DNA of 64,000 nucleotides from UBA1573 sp034005165 (GTDB taxonomy: Bacteria; Pseudomonadota; Alphaproteobacteria; Micavibrionales; Micavibrionaceae). Of this stretch, positions 16,009 to 25,056 are shown in pieces. Within the stretch, counting starts at the first letter, position 1, and each line of letters opens with the position of its first letter. Both the position numbers and the translations under genes were made by a program. The notes below the pieces were generated by a model that was not told the DNA's origin, did not search any database, and saw only the letters and a program-made list of their open reading frames with translations. The stretch is taken from the NCBI GenBank assembly GCA_034005165.1, contig JAVEVE010000002.1, forward strand, positions 186,001 through 250,000, given 5' to 3'.

Positions 16009-18362
16009 CCATCAATAAAATTGCCGTGATCGGTTCTGGTGTTATGGGCTCAGGCATTGCGGCGCAAGTCGCAAATGCTGGCGTTCCTGTGGTGTTACTC
16101 GACATCAAGTTGCCCGATAAAGACTTGGCAAAAGGCGCGGTTGAGAAAATGCTCAAGACCGATCCTGCTCCGTTCATGCACCCAAAAAATGCAAAACTGA
16201 TTACCACAGGCAATCTCGATGATGATCTTGATCTTTTGAAAGATGTTGATTGGATTATCGAAGTCGTTTTGGAGGACATTAAAGTCAAACATGCGACTTA
16301 CGAGAAATTGAACAAGGTCCGTAAAAAAGGATCTGTTATTTCATCGAATACGTCAACAATTCCGCTGCATAATCTGACCGAACCGTTCGGCAAAGAATTT
16401 GCAAATGATTTTCTGATCACGCACTTCTTCAACCCGCCGCGTTATATGCGTTTGTTGGAATTGGTGGTCGGCAAAGACACTCGCCCCGAGATTATCAAGG
16501 AAGTCGCAGAATTTTGTGATATCAAACTCGGGAAGGGCGTTGTAAGTTGCCATGATACTCCCGGCTTTATCGCGAACCGTTTGGGCGTCTTCTGGATGCA
16601 GCAAGGTGTGAATGTCGCAGCCCTAAAGAACGTCCCGATTGAAATCGCGGATGCTGTCATGTCAAAACCCGTCGGGATTCCAAAGACAGGCATCTTTGCA
16701 TTGATTGATTTGGTTGGCGTTGACCTGATGCCGAAATTGGCCGACTCGATGCTTTCAACTTTGCCTGAGGGCGATGAGTACCGAAAAATATACAAAGACT
16801 TCCCATTCATTCATCAAATGATTGCCGCAGGCTACACGGGCCGTAAAGGCAAAGGGGGGTTCTATCGTCTAGACGACAAACGCAAGAAACAAGCATTGAA
16901 ACTCGATGCGGATACGTTCGCGGAAGAGCAATATAAACTTGCAGATAAAGTCTCTGGCTTGGCTTCTGTAGATGCCGGAAAACAAGGGCTTCGAGCTGTT
17001 GTGACGGCTGAGGATGTTGGTGGGAAATATGCCTATGAAGTTCTGCTGCCGACATTGGCTTATGCAGCGTCTCTCGTGCCTGAAATTGCAGATACAATCG
17101 CAGATGTCGATGAAGCTATGCGGTTGGGATATAACTGGAAACGTGGCCCGTTCGAGATGATTGACGAGCTGGGGGCTGAGTGGTTTGCTGGCGAGTTGAA
17201 GAAACTGAATATCGCTGTTCCAAAATTGGTCGAGCAAGTGGGGTCGGGATCTTTCTATAAAGTCGAAGATGGTAAACAATTCTACTTTGGGACTGACGGT
17301 AAATATCATGCTCTCGTTCGTGCAGAGGGTGTATTGCTGCTCAAAGATATTAAACTCAATTCGAAACCTGTCTTTAAGACAGGCTCTGCCGCGCTGTGGA
17401 ATATTGGGGATGGCGTTCTGTGTCTGGAATTTACGGCCAAGATGAATGCGCTTGACGATCAGGTCTTTGCCGCAATTGATTGGGCTGTCAAAAATACTGG
17501 CCCTGACAAAACCTATAAAGCACTGGTTGTCTATAACGAAGGCTCTGTTTTTTCTGCCGGAGCAAATTTGGGACTTGCTCTTTATGCAGCCAACATTGCC
17601 TTGTGGCCGCAAATTGAAGAGCTGGTAGCGGGCGGGCAGCGCGCATATAAATCACTGAAATTTGCGCCGTTCCCTGTAGTCTCGGCACCAAGCGGTTTGG
17701 CTTTGGGGGGCGGATGTGAAATCTTGCTTCATTCCGATCATGTACAGGCCCATGCTGAGACCTATTGCGGTCTAGTTGAGGTCGGTGTCGGATTTATCCC
17801 GGGCTGGGGGGGGTGTAAGGAGATGATCCTGCGCCTCCAAGCCGAGGAAAGGAAGAATGCCCAACAAATGTGGTTCTCTCCCAAAAATACGCCGATGGGG
17901 GCAACCCGTCAGGCTTTTGAGATCATTGGAACGGCTCAGGTCGCCAAATCCGCATCCGAAGCCAAATCTATCGGATATTTCAGGAAAAGTGATGGTATCA
18001 CGATGAACCGTGACCGTTTGCTGTTCGATGCCAAGCAAAAAGCGCTGCAATTGGCCGAAAGCTATACGGCTCCTGAGCCTCAAAACGAGATCCGTTTGGC
18101 AGGTCCAACTGCCAAAATGGCCCTCGATATGGCGGTCGCAGACTTGCGGAAATCGGGAAAAGCCTCTCCTTATGATGTGGTTGTGTGCGAATCTCTTGCA
18201 AAAGTTCTCTCAGGAGGCGATAAAGCCGACTGGACAAAACCGATTAAGGAAGATGATCTTCTGAAATTGGAACGCGAGGAGTTTATGAAACTCGCGAAAA
18301 ATCCGGAAACATTGGCCCGTATCGAACATATGCTCGATAAAGGCAAGCCCCTTAGAAATTAG
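16005..18362 (+). CDS. 3-hydroxyacyl-CoA dehydrogenase / enoyl-CoA hydratase fusion (FadB/FadN-like)
   Basis: 785 residues. The N-terminal NAD-binding fold has AVIGSGVMGSGIAAQVANAG (about 6-25); the dehydrogenase core has ISSNTSTIPL and HFFNPPRYMRLLELV, with the catalytic His. A second dehydrogenase C-terminal unit spans about 185-400. The crotonase-type hydratase domain is C-terminal (about 480-680: VFSAGANLGLAL, GLALGGGCEILLHSD, GVGFIPGWGG). This dehydrogenase-then-hydratase order is that of Bacillus FadN, the reverse of E. coli FadB. It carries out hydration and oxidation steps of beta-oxidation, feeding the thiolase two genes upstream. Confidence 0.9.
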   Translation: MTINKIAVIGSGVMGSGIAAQVANAGVPVVLLDIKLPDKDLAKGAVEKMLKTDPAPFMHPKNAKLITTGNLDDDLDLLKDVDWIIEVVLEDIKVKHATYEKLNKVRKKGSVISSNTSTIPLHNLTEPFGKEFANDFLITHFFNPPRYMRLLELVVGKDTRPEIIKEVAEFCDIKLGKGVVSCHDTPGFIANRLGVFWMQQGVNVAALKNVPIEIADAVMSKPVGIPKTGIFALIDLVGVDLMPKLADSMLSTLPEGDEYRKIYKDFPFIHQMIAAGYTGRKGKGGFYRLDDKRKKQALKLDADTFAEEQYKLADKVSGLASVDAGKQGLRAVVTAEDVGGKYAYEVLLPTLAYAASLVPEIADTIADVDEAMRLGYNWKRGPFEMIDELGAEWFAGELKKLNIAVPKLVEQVGSGSFYKVEDGKQFYFGTDGKYHALVRAEGVLLLKDIKLNSKPVFKTGSAALWNIGDGVLCLEFTAKMNALDDQVFAAIDWAVKNTGPDKTYKALVVYNEGSVFSAGANLGLALYAANIALWPQIEELVAGGQRAYKSLKFAPFPVVSAPSGLALGGGCEILLHSDHVQAHAETYCGLVEVGVGFIPGWGGCKEMILRLQAEERKNAQQMWFSPKNTPMGATRQAFEIIGTAQVAKSASEAKSIGYFRKSDGITMNRDRLLFDAKQKALQLAESYTAPEPQNEIRLAGPTAKMALDMAVADLRKSGKASPYDVVVCESLAKVLSGGDKADWTKPIKEDDLLKLEREEFMKLAKNPETLARIEHMLDKGKPLRN

Positions 18363-18388
18363 ACTTTGTAACGAGATTAGGAGACATC

Positions 18389-18817
18389 ATGTCAGAGGAA
18401 AACGGACCAGCCTTTAAGGATGGGCAAAACGACGAGTTGGAAAAGCTTATCAAAGATTACGTTGAAAAGGAATCTGATGATATTGAAGGGATGGTCGAAA
18501 AAGTCCTGCTGGCTGTATGTTTGACGGCAGTTTCGCACCCTGAAAATGGAGAAACCTTTGTTGAAGGAGAAGCTTTCTCGTTCGAACCGATCATCGACCA
18601 TGAAGAAGTGCCGTATTATGCGCTTTATACATCTCGGGATCAGGCCGACAAAATGGAAGCTGAAATGGTTCTGCCGGCGGATGCTGCCTTTATGTTTGAG
18701 GAAGCAGAAGTTGATGGGTTTGGCGTATGTGTAAATCCGGGAGATGAATTTTCTCTGGTCTTTCCGCCGGAACTGGTAAAAGAGATTGTGGACGTTTATC
18801 TGACGGAAGAAGAGTAA
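18389..18817 (+). CDS. SseB-like domain protein
   Basis: 142 residues, strongly acidic, no signal peptide. An N-terminal helix (about 10-40) precedes an alpha/beta region in which PYYALYTSRDQADKME and the later GFGVCVNPGDEFSLVFPPELV resemble the SseB N-terminal domain (substitution of paFTs by YTS; the NPGx(D/E)xxL pattern). SseB-domain proteins are cytoplasmic with poorly defined roles. It lies 26 nt downstream of the fad fusion gene with AGGAG before the ATG, so it is probably the last gene of that operon. Domain assignment is from pattern recall. Confidence 0.5.
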   Translation: MSEENGPAFKDGQNDELEKLIKDYVEKESDDIEGMVEKVLLAVCLTAVSHPENGETFVEGEAFSFEPIIDHEEVPYYALYTSRDQADKMEAEMVLPADAAFMFEEAEVDGFGVCVNPGDEFSLVFPPELVKEIVDVYLTEEE

Positions 18818-18891
18818 AAACAGATACGGTTCCCCAGAGAACACGAAATCATCCACATATATAACATGGAGGCGGGGACGTTTCCGAAGCG

Positions 18892-18919
18892 ACAAAGGCC
18901 TTTTGAGAAGGGCTTTTTT
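18892..18919 (+). terminator. Rho-independent terminator after the SseB-like gene
   Basis: Stem AAAGGCCTTT / AAGGGCTTTT (with G-T pairs) around a TGAG loop, followed by TTC. It lies 75 nt after the stop codon. Wobble pairs make it weaker than the others in the window. Confidence 0.6.
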
Positions 18920-19069
18920 CTTATGTTTTTATAAGATGGTTGAAAAAAGTAGAAAGGCATAAGGCTACAATTATACATAACATGATTTGCATTTTCATTT
19001 GAAATCCGCTAAACACTGCTTTCGACGACGTGCAATTTAATTATGAAAAGCGCAGAAAGGTAGTCATAT

Positions 19070-20053
19070 ATGAAGATATGGTTTTTGTGGGATCGTGAAA
19101 GAGACGGACCTGAATCCGAAAGCTATGAATGCAGACGCTTTCTCGAAGTAGGTCAGGCCAGAGGCTATGACGTACGTATATATGATCCGGTTCAATTCAA
19201 AATCATGTGCGGTGGTGGCGAAAAAGGGACGATCTTCATTGACGGTAAAGCTGAAGAGCAGCCGGACGCTATTATGACCCGCCTGATTGCAACCCAAACC
19301 TATCTGTCATTGGCAATCTTGCGTCATATGCTTAGAAACGGCGTTGCTGTGATTAACCGTGCGGCTTCTATTGATAAGTCATTTGATAAATTGCGCTGTA
19401 TGCAGATTTTATCCCAGCACAATATCCCAGTGCCAAAAACCATGTTCTCGAAATGCCCTGTGGATGCTGATCTGATAGAGCAGCAAATAGGATTCCCTGT
19501 TGTTGTGAAGACTTTGAACGGGGCGCAAGGTGGCGGAGTTTATCTGTCGGAGAACAAAGACAATTTGCGTGATATCACCGGATTGATGGTGCATCAGGGA
19601 ATTGATAAATCACCTGTTCTATTTCAGGAGTTCATTGAATTCTCTCGTGGCAGAGACATTCGCGCCTTTGTTGTCGGTAAAAAAGTTCTGGCATGTATGG
19701 AACGTAAATCGACAGACGGCAGCTTTAAATCCAACCTGACCCGTGGCGGCGCAGGGACACCTGTTGCTATCACTCCCGAAATCGAACGCATTGCAGTCTC
19801 GACAGCCGAAGCGCTCGAGCTTGAAATCGCTGGGATTGATTTGCTCTACACAAAAGACGGATATAAAGTTTGTGAAGCCAACAATGCGCCGGGCTTTAAA
19901 GGCCTTGAAACATACTGTGGCATCTCTGTGCCTGAAAAAATCTATGACTATATTGAGCAGCGTGTGAAGAAAAACAAGCAGGCACAAAAGGGCAATGTTA
20001 TTCAGGGCTTCTTTGGAAAGTTGCTTGGGGGTGGTCGCCGTCATGCTGCTTAA
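19070..20053 (+). CDS. RimK-like ATP-grasp ligase
   Basis: 327 residues. The ATP-grasp fold shows NRAASIDKSFDKLRCMQIL at about 105-123 (start of the ATP-binding domain), the glycine-rich loop VVVKTLNGAQGGGV, the adenine-binding VLFQEFIEFSRGRDIRAFV, and the metal-binding EIAGIDLLYTKDGYKVCEANNAPGF with the E-x-N motif. This matches the RimK alpha-L-glutamate ligase group, which forms amide bonds to carboxylates of proteins or small molecules. The substrate cannot be read from sequence. The next gene overlaps its 3' end by 11 nt. Confidence 0.82.
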   Translation: MKIWFLWDRERDGPESESYECRRFLEVGQARGYDVRIYDPVQFKIMCGGGEKGTIFIDGKAEEQPDAIMTRLIATQTYLSLAILRHMLRNGVAVINRAASIDKSFDKLRCMQILSQHNIPVPKTMFSKCPVDADLIEQQIGFPVVVKTLNGAQGGGVYLSENKDNLRDITGLMVHQGIDKSPVLFQEFIEFSRGRDIRAFVVGKKVLACMERKSTDGSFKSNLTRGGAGTPVAITPEIERIAVSTAEALELEIAGIDLLYTKDGYKVCEANNAPGFKGLETYCGISVPEKIYDYIEQRVKKNKQAQKGNVIQGFFGKLLGGGRRHAA

Positions 20054-20564
20054 GCCCTATCGCGGTATCCTGCCGAAAGTGGACGGTGCAGCCTTTGTGG
20101 CTGATAATGTCATCCTTACGGGAGATATCGAAATCGGTGCGGAAAGCAATATCTGGTACAACGTTGCCATGCGTGGCGACGTGAACGATATCAAGATCGG
20201 AAAACGGACCAATATTCAGGACGGCACAATCATCCATACATCTTTGGGCGTTCAAGGAACCTATATCGGCGATGATGTGACTGTGGGGCACATGGCGCTT
20301 CTTCATGCCTGTACGATTGGCAACAAAGCCTTTATCGGCATGCAGACTCTCGTCATGGATGAAGCCGTAGTCGAAGACGAGGCGATGGTTGCGGCAGGCT
20401 CTCTTGTCTCTCCTAGGAAACGTATTCCAAAACATCAGCTCTGGGGCGGTCGTCCGGCACGCTATATGCGTGATCTGACACCTGAAGAAATCGAATACTT
20501 ACAAATCTCTGCCGACCGCTATGTTGCTTTAGGAAAAGAATATAAAGCGGGCCAATTATCCTAA
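20043..20564 (+). CDS. Gamma-class carbonic anhydrase-like hexapeptide-repeat protein
   Basis: 173 residues. Left-handed beta-helix repeats are evident (VILTGDIEIGAESNIWYNV, DVNDIKIGKRTNIQDGTII). The three zinc-ligand histidines of gamma carbonic anhydrases appear as IIHTS and VGHMALLHAC. The family includes the active enzyme and YrdA/PaaY-type relatives with undefined activity. I chose the ATG at 20043 (MLLKPYRG) inside the end of the RimK-like gene rather than one 48 nt further upstream, since the family begins about there. The 11-nt overlap means translational coupling. Confidence 0.85.
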   Translation: MLLKPYRGILPKVDGAAFVADNVILTGDIEIGAESNIWYNVAMRGDVNDIKIGKRTNIQDGTIIHTSLGVQGTYIGDDVTVGHMALLHACTIGNKAFIGMQTLVMDEAVVEDEAMVAAGSLVSPRKRIPKHQLWGGRPARYMRDLTPEEIEYLQISADRYVALGKEYKAGQLS

Positions 20565-20567
20565 ATA

Positions 20568-21278
20568 TTAAACGGGAAATAAAGAGAGCGCGTCACGATC
20601 CGCAATGATTGTGACGTTTTCCATGGTTTGCAAATAGGACGCAGGGCAGTCGGGCGTCACATCTCCGTAAAAGGCACGATATAACGCTTTGGCTTTTGAT
20701 GCTCCCAAAGCTAACATAAAGGTCTGGCGGGCTTTTCTAAGTTCCTGAAAGCCAAGAGTTATGGCAGATTTAGGAATGTCTTTCCCCCAATAGGCACAAT
20801 TGGCGTTCCATGTTGCCTCAGACATTTCAACAAAGGATACAGAACAATCAAAGTCCGCCCCAGGCTCAAGCAACCCGATATGACCATTTTGTCCAATCCC
20901 CAAGACAACAAGATCAATAAAGAGTAGGGACTCCATGTGTGATCGAATACGCGCAACTTCCTCGGATGGGTCTGCCGCGCTATTAAAAGTAAAACGGTCG
21001 TCTATTTGCAGGGGGTCAAGGACTTCGCGTGCAATCCATTTCGAGAACAATGTTTCAGACTCGGGAGAGCAGCCCATATATTCATCAAGCTGCAAGAACT
21101 TGAAGTCAATTTTATCAACTTTTGCTCTCAACGCGGCATAGAATGGCAACGGGGTGTTTCCGGTCGGTAAGACAACACTGGGTACATCCTGACTGTGTCG
21201 GAGAGCATCAAGAAACGTCGAGCATACAATATGTCCGAAGTCCGTATTATTATTTGTAATAAGGATGCGCGGGGGCAT
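20568..21278 (-). CDS. NagB-like sugar-phosphate isomerase/deaminase
   Basis: 236 residues. Motifs of the glucosamine-6-phosphate deaminase / 6-phosphogluconolactonase superfamily: VVLPTGNTPLPFYAAL (phosphate loop), FLQLDEYMGCSPES (catalytic Asp, LDEY as in NagB), VLGIGQNGHIGLLEPG (the GxGxDGHI motif with Asn for Asp) and AITLGFQELRKA. It would interconvert glucosamine-6-phosphate and fructose-6-phosphate, or act on a related sugar phosphate. The ATG directly follows the phaC stop codon, an unexpected partner. The Asn in GQNGHI is a change from the usual Asp, so activity is uncertain. Confidence 0.8.
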   Translation of the reverse strand: MPPRILITNNNTDFGHIVCSTFLDALRHSQDVPSVVLPTGNTPLPFYAALRAKVDKIDFKFLQLDEYMGCSPESETLFSKWIAREVLDPLQIDDRFTFNSAADPSEEVARIRSHMESLLFIDLVVLGIGQNGHIGLLEPGADFDCSVSFVEMSEATWNANCAYWGKDIPKSAITLGFQELRKARQTFMLALGASKAKALYRAFYGDVTPDCPASYLQTMENVTIIADRDALSLFPV

Positions 21279-23165
21279 TTAATCGCCCTTCATTTTGATA
21301 TAGCTTCCGGGTGCCGGCTCAATGGCCTTGAGCGTGCCTTTTTCAGGGTCTCGGGCAGGGATTTGTTTGCCTGCGTGGGCCTTTACCCATTCAGCCCAAT
21401 CAGACCACCAAGATCCTTCGCGCTGCTCGGCTTGATCGAGCCATTCTTCAGCATGCTCACGGTCGTCAATCTTGTCATTCACCCAGTAATGATATTTGTT
21501 AGCCGCCGGAGGGTTGATAACACCGGCTACGTGCCCCGAAGCCGCTAGAACAAAACGCTTTTTGCCGCTAAGTAGCATCATGCCTTCATAGGTGGATTTC
21601 CACGGCGCAATATGGTCTTCTTTTGTCGAGATAAAATAACTTGGAACTTTAATCTTTGAGACATCAATAGGTGTTTTGCCAATCTTGATGCCGCCAGCTT
21701 TGCACAATTTATTATCACGATACATGTTGCGCAGATAGAAGCGATGCATCTCTGCAGGCATATTAGTGGAATCATCATTCCAATAGAGTAGATCAAATGG
21801 AAACGGCTCTTTTCCGAGCATGTAGTTATTGACTACAAATGACCAGATCAAATCATTGGCACGCAGCAGGCTGAAAGTCTGGCGCAGATTACTGCCCTCG
21901 AGATATCCGGCCTTGTCCATTTTTTCATCAATAATTTTGAGATATTCATCATCAACAAAAATGGACAAGTCACCCGCCTGATGAAAGTCAATCAACGTGG
22001 TAAGAAAGGTCGCTGAAGCCACACGCTTATCATGCTTATGGGCAGTCAGATAAGCGAGAGATGTCGCAAGCAATGTTCCGCCGATGCAGTATCCGACAAC
22101 ATTGACTTGTGGTTCCCCCGTTTGTTTTTCAATTTGGTCCAGAGCTTCAATAAGGCCTTCTTTCATATAGCTTTCGAAGCTCTTTTGGGAAAGTTTCTTG
22201 TCCGGATTGACCCATGAAATCACAAAGACTGTATGTCCCTGATCAACGGCCCATTTGATAAATGAGTTTTCCGGACGCATGTCCAGAATATAGTATTTGT
22301 TGATCCATGGCGGCAAAACCAGTAGAGGAGTCTTGAAAACGGTTTTGGTTGATGGTGTGTATTGGATAAGTTGCATCAAATCATTTTGAAAAATGACTGA
22401 CCCAGCAGTCGTGGCCAAGTTCTTGCCGACTTCGAATGCAGCGTAACGTGTTTTGCTGATTTCGAGTTCACCGTCTCCGCGCTGCAAATCTTCGACAAGA
22501 TTTTCCAGGCCGCGTAACAAATTCTGTCCGTTAGAGCTAAGCGTTTCACGCAAAACCTCGGGGTTTGTCATGGCAAAGTTGGTCGGGGCCAAAGCATCGG
22601 TGAATAAGCGTGTATAAAAATCAAGCTTATTGCGCTCTCGCTCGGGAAGTGTATCTGCATTCCTCACGGACTTCTGAAGCCATTGGGACGTCAGGAGGTA
22701 GGACTGGCGGATAAAATCAAAGACAAAACTATCCTGCCAGATCGGATCTTTGAATCGGCGGTCCCCTTTTTCGGTTTGAACCACCTGTTCAGAATCTTCG
22801 CCCAAGAACTTACGGGTAGATTCCTGCCAGAGCAGAAACATATTTTGGGCATATTCCAGATTAAGGTCCAGAAGCTTCTGTGGGTTCTGAAGTGCATTCT
22901 GCCAATAATCCATGATGACGTTTTGCATGCCTGCCAGAGAGAATCCTTGCTCGGCCAGATCATCTCCTCCGTGTTTCTGGACATAGGTCGCAAAAAGAGG
23001 CTGTAACCGCTCTAGAATTTCGCCCATTTGTTTTGAAAAGGCTAACGGGTCAAAGGGCGTGGAGGTATCAGAGCCGTGAGTGTCTGAGGATAGGGAGGAT
23101 GGTGGAGCTTTTTTCTGGGTCATGGTCTTGCGAATCTGCCTGAGAAAGTCATGAAAATCAATCAT
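21279..23165 (-). CDS. phaC: Class I poly(3-hydroxyalkanoate) synthase PhaC
   Basis: 628 residues, the usual size for class I PhaC. An N-terminal PhaC_N region (about 110-290) precedes an alpha/beta-hydrolase domain with the lipase-like box VVGYCIGGTLLA, where Cys is the nucleophile, plus the conserved LVLPPWINKYYILD and FVISWVNPD segments, and the catalytic Asp/His in STKEDHIAPW and ASGHVAGVINPP. It polymerises hydroxyacyl-CoA into storage granules. The last motif is strongly diagnostic. No phaA/phaB are adjacent; the thiolase 7 kb away could supply precursors. Confidence 0.95.
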   Translation of the reverse strand: MIDFHDFLRQIRKTMTQKKAPPSSLSSDTHGSDTSTPFDPLAFSKQMGEILERLQPLFATYVQKHGGDDLAEQGFSLAGMQNVIMDYWQNALQNPQKLLDLNLEYAQNMFLLWQESTRKFLGEDSEQVVQTEKGDRRFKDPIWQDSFVFDFIRQSYLLTSQWLQKSVRNADTLPERERNKLDFYTRLFTDALAPTNFAMTNPEVLRETLSSNGQNLLRGLENLVEDLQRGDGELEISKTRYAAFEVGKNLATTAGSVIFQNDLMQLIQYTPSTKTVFKTPLLVLPPWINKYYILDMRPENSFIKWAVDQGHTVFVISWVNPDKKLSQKSFESYMKEGLIEALDQIEKQTGEPQVNVVGYCIGGTLLATSLAYLTAHKHDKRVASATFLTTLIDFHQAGDLSIFVDDEYLKIIDEKMDKAGYLEGSNLRQTFSLLRANDLIWSFVVNNYMLGKEPFPFDLLYWNDDSTNMPAEMHRFYLRNMYRDNKLCKAGGIKIGKTPIDVSKIKVPSYFISTKEDHIAPWKSTYEGMMLLSGKKRFVLAASGHVAGVINPPAANKYHYWVNDKIDDREHAEEWLDQAEQREGSWWSDWAEWVKAHAGKQIPARDPEKGTLKAIEPAPGSYIKMKGD

Positions 23166-23241
23166 TACAACCTAATCTTCCTCTTGCCATTAACAATTCT
23201 TTGTTCCACGATAGGGAAAATTCGAAAGGATGATTCCGGGC

Positions 23242-23622
23242 ATGGCTCGCAAAAAGAGATATCTGGGGTTTTTAACAGCGCTGAGCGGGGTTCTGCTGCT
23301 GCTCTCGGCATGTGAGCCGGGGCATCCGGTTGGGGAAGATCCTTACTGGGGCTCTTCTGATGTTCCTGATCATTTCACGTGGCTTGGCTTGGGGCGTGCG
23401 TTATCGGGGGGTAAGGTTGATATCTACGATCCTTCAGCAACGTTTTTTAATGTCATAGCACCTGATTTGGTGAAAACAGGACCAGACTTTCCTTTATTTG
23501 CACCGGATATTGATTATGTCCCCATGGATGATGATGTTGTGTTTTTCGCACTGACGCGACCTGGAGATGATCTGGTTGTTGTTGACCCCACACCTGTCTT
23601 TGATCCGGTGCCGCTAGAGTAG
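23242..23622 (+). CDS. Small lipoprotein, unknown function
   Basis: 126 residues with a type II signal: MARKKRYLGF, a hydrophobic stretch and lipobox LLSAC at about 23-27. The mature part is short, rich in Asp/Pro/Phe, with repeated VxxDP-type segments near the C-terminus and no family I recognise. I preferred this ATG to one 12 nt upstream, because AAAGGA abuts that earlier ATG too closely. It is probably membrane-anchored. It lies 44 nt before hom. Confidence 0.6.
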   Translation: MARKKRYLGFLTALSGVLLLLSACEPGHPVGEDPYWGSSDVPDHFTWLGLGRALSGGKVDIYDPSATFFNVIAPDLVKTGPDFPLFAPDIDYVPMDDDVVFFALTRPGDDLVVVDPTPVFDPVPLE

Positions 23623-23666
23623 GCAAAAAAACTATCATTTATTAAATCAGATAACAGGGAACTGAC

Positions 23667-24974
23667 ATGACAGGACATACATATAGAACTCTGCGTGTTG
23701 CTCTGGCTGGCTTGGGAACGGTCGGCGCGGGAGCGTTTCGTATTCTCACAAAAAATGCAAAGCTACTGGAAAGTAGAACAGGTGTTGCCTTGATGGTAAC
23801 GGCCGTAAGTGCGCGCAATCAGAATAAGGATCGCGGAATAGATCTTTCAAATGTCGCGTGGGAAAATGATGCGTTAAAGCTGGCTATGCGCGATGATGTT
23901 GATGTCATTGTCGAAGTGATGGGAGGTGAAGGTGATCCGGCTTACACGCTCGTAAAAACAGCCCTCGAAAATAAAAAACATGTCGTAACCGCTAACAAGG
24001 CGCTATTGGCTTATCACGGAATAGAGCTTGCCGCGATTGCAGAACAGAATGGCGTGTCTTTATGCTACGAGGCGGCAGTTGCTGGTGGTATTCCGATCAT
24101 CAAGATGATTCGTGAAGGATTGGGAGCTAACAACATTTCCGGTCTCTACGGAATTATGAATGGAACATGTAATTACATCCTGACAACAATGGAGCGGACT
24201 GGCGAAAATTTTGCAGATGTTTTGGATCAAGCCCAGAAATTAGGATACGCCGAAGCTGATCCGACACTTGATGTCGGGGGCGGGGATAGCGGGCATAAAC
24301 TTGTCCTGCTGTGCGCGTTGGCATTTGGGTGTAAGCCGGATTTCAAAAACCTGTCTGTTGCAGGTATTGATCGTTTGAGTGCGGAGGATATCCAGATCGC
24401 ATCCGAATTCGGCTGTCGGATTAAATTGATTGGTCAAGCCAAGAAGCTCGAGGACGGACGAATTCTGCAAATGGTTGCGCCAAGCCTTGTTCCGAAAACA
24501 TCGCCGTTGGCGCATGTAGACGGTGTCTTGAACGGAATTTTTGCACAGGGTGACTTTGTCGGCCCGAGCTTTGTTGAAGGTCGCGGAGCCGGAGAAGGCC
24601 CAACGGCTTCAGCAATTGTGGCAGACTTGATGGACATTGCAAAAGGCTCGTCTGCAACGGTATTCGGAATATCTTCGCATAAACTTGCCCCATCTCCATC
24701 TGCTTCTGCGATGGATTGGACGGGAGAATTTTATTTGCGGTTGGTTGTTGAGGATCGCCCGGGTGTCATCGCCGAAATTGCACCGATTTTGCGGGATCAC
24801 CAGATTTCTATCGAGAGCTTGATCCAGCGTGGCCGTTCCAAAGACGAGCCTGTTAGTATCGTCATTATGACCCATGAAGCCAAAGGCGGAGACATTGCTG
24901 ATGCATGTACTAAAATTGCGGCATTGCCCTGTGTATTGGATAATCCGCTGGTAATGCCTGTTTTGAATATCTAG
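23667..24974 (+). CDS. hom: Homoserine dehydrogenase
   Basis: 435 residues. The N-terminal NAD(P)-binding domain starts RVALAGLGTVGAGAFRIL; the catalytic domain has VEVMGG, VTANKALLAYHG, the family signature region GLYGIMNGTCNYILTTME, and YAEADPTLDVGG(G)DSGHKL with the catalytic Lys. A C-terminal ACT domain (about 350-435: LRLVVEDRPGVIAEIAPIL) suggests threonine feedback. It makes homoserine from aspartate semialdehyde for threonine and methionine synthesis. It is followed by glpX and recJ, an order typical of alphaproteobacteria. Confidence 0.95.
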   Translation: MTGHTYRTLRVALAGLGTVGAGAFRILTKNAKLLESRTGVALMVTAVSARNQNKDRGIDLSNVAWENDALKLAMRDDVDVIVEVMGGEGDPAYTLVKTALENKKHVVTANKALLAYHGIELAAIAEQNGVSLCYEAAVAGGIPIIKMIREGLGANNISGLYGIMNGTCNYILTTMERTGENFADVLDQAQKLGYAEADPTLDVGGGDSGHKLVLLCALAFGCKPDFKNLSVAGIDRLSAEDIQIASEFGCRIKLIGQAKKLEDGRILQMVAPSLVPKTSPLAHVDGVLNGIFAQGDFVGPSFVEGRGAGEGPTASAIVADLMDIAKGSSATVFGISSHKLAPSPSASAMDWTGEFYLRLVVEDRPGVIAEIAPILRDHQISIESLIQRGRSKDEPVSIVIMTHEAKGGDIADACTKIAALPCVLDNPLVMPVLNI

Positions 24975-25021
24975 CAATATGAAAATAAAGTGAATGAAAG
25001 GCAAATATTCGAAGGAACAAT

Positions 25022-25056
25022 TTGCCTGAATCATCTCGTGCCGCTATCCTTTCCCC
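25022..25056 (+). promoter_or_regulatory. Putative promoter for a leaderless glpX transcript
   Basis: TTGCCT (25022-25027), a 17-nt spacer and TATCCT (25045-25050) lie just 6 nt before the glpX ATG, and no ribosome-binding site is present. This geometry would start transcription at or next to the ATG. Confidence 0.5.
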
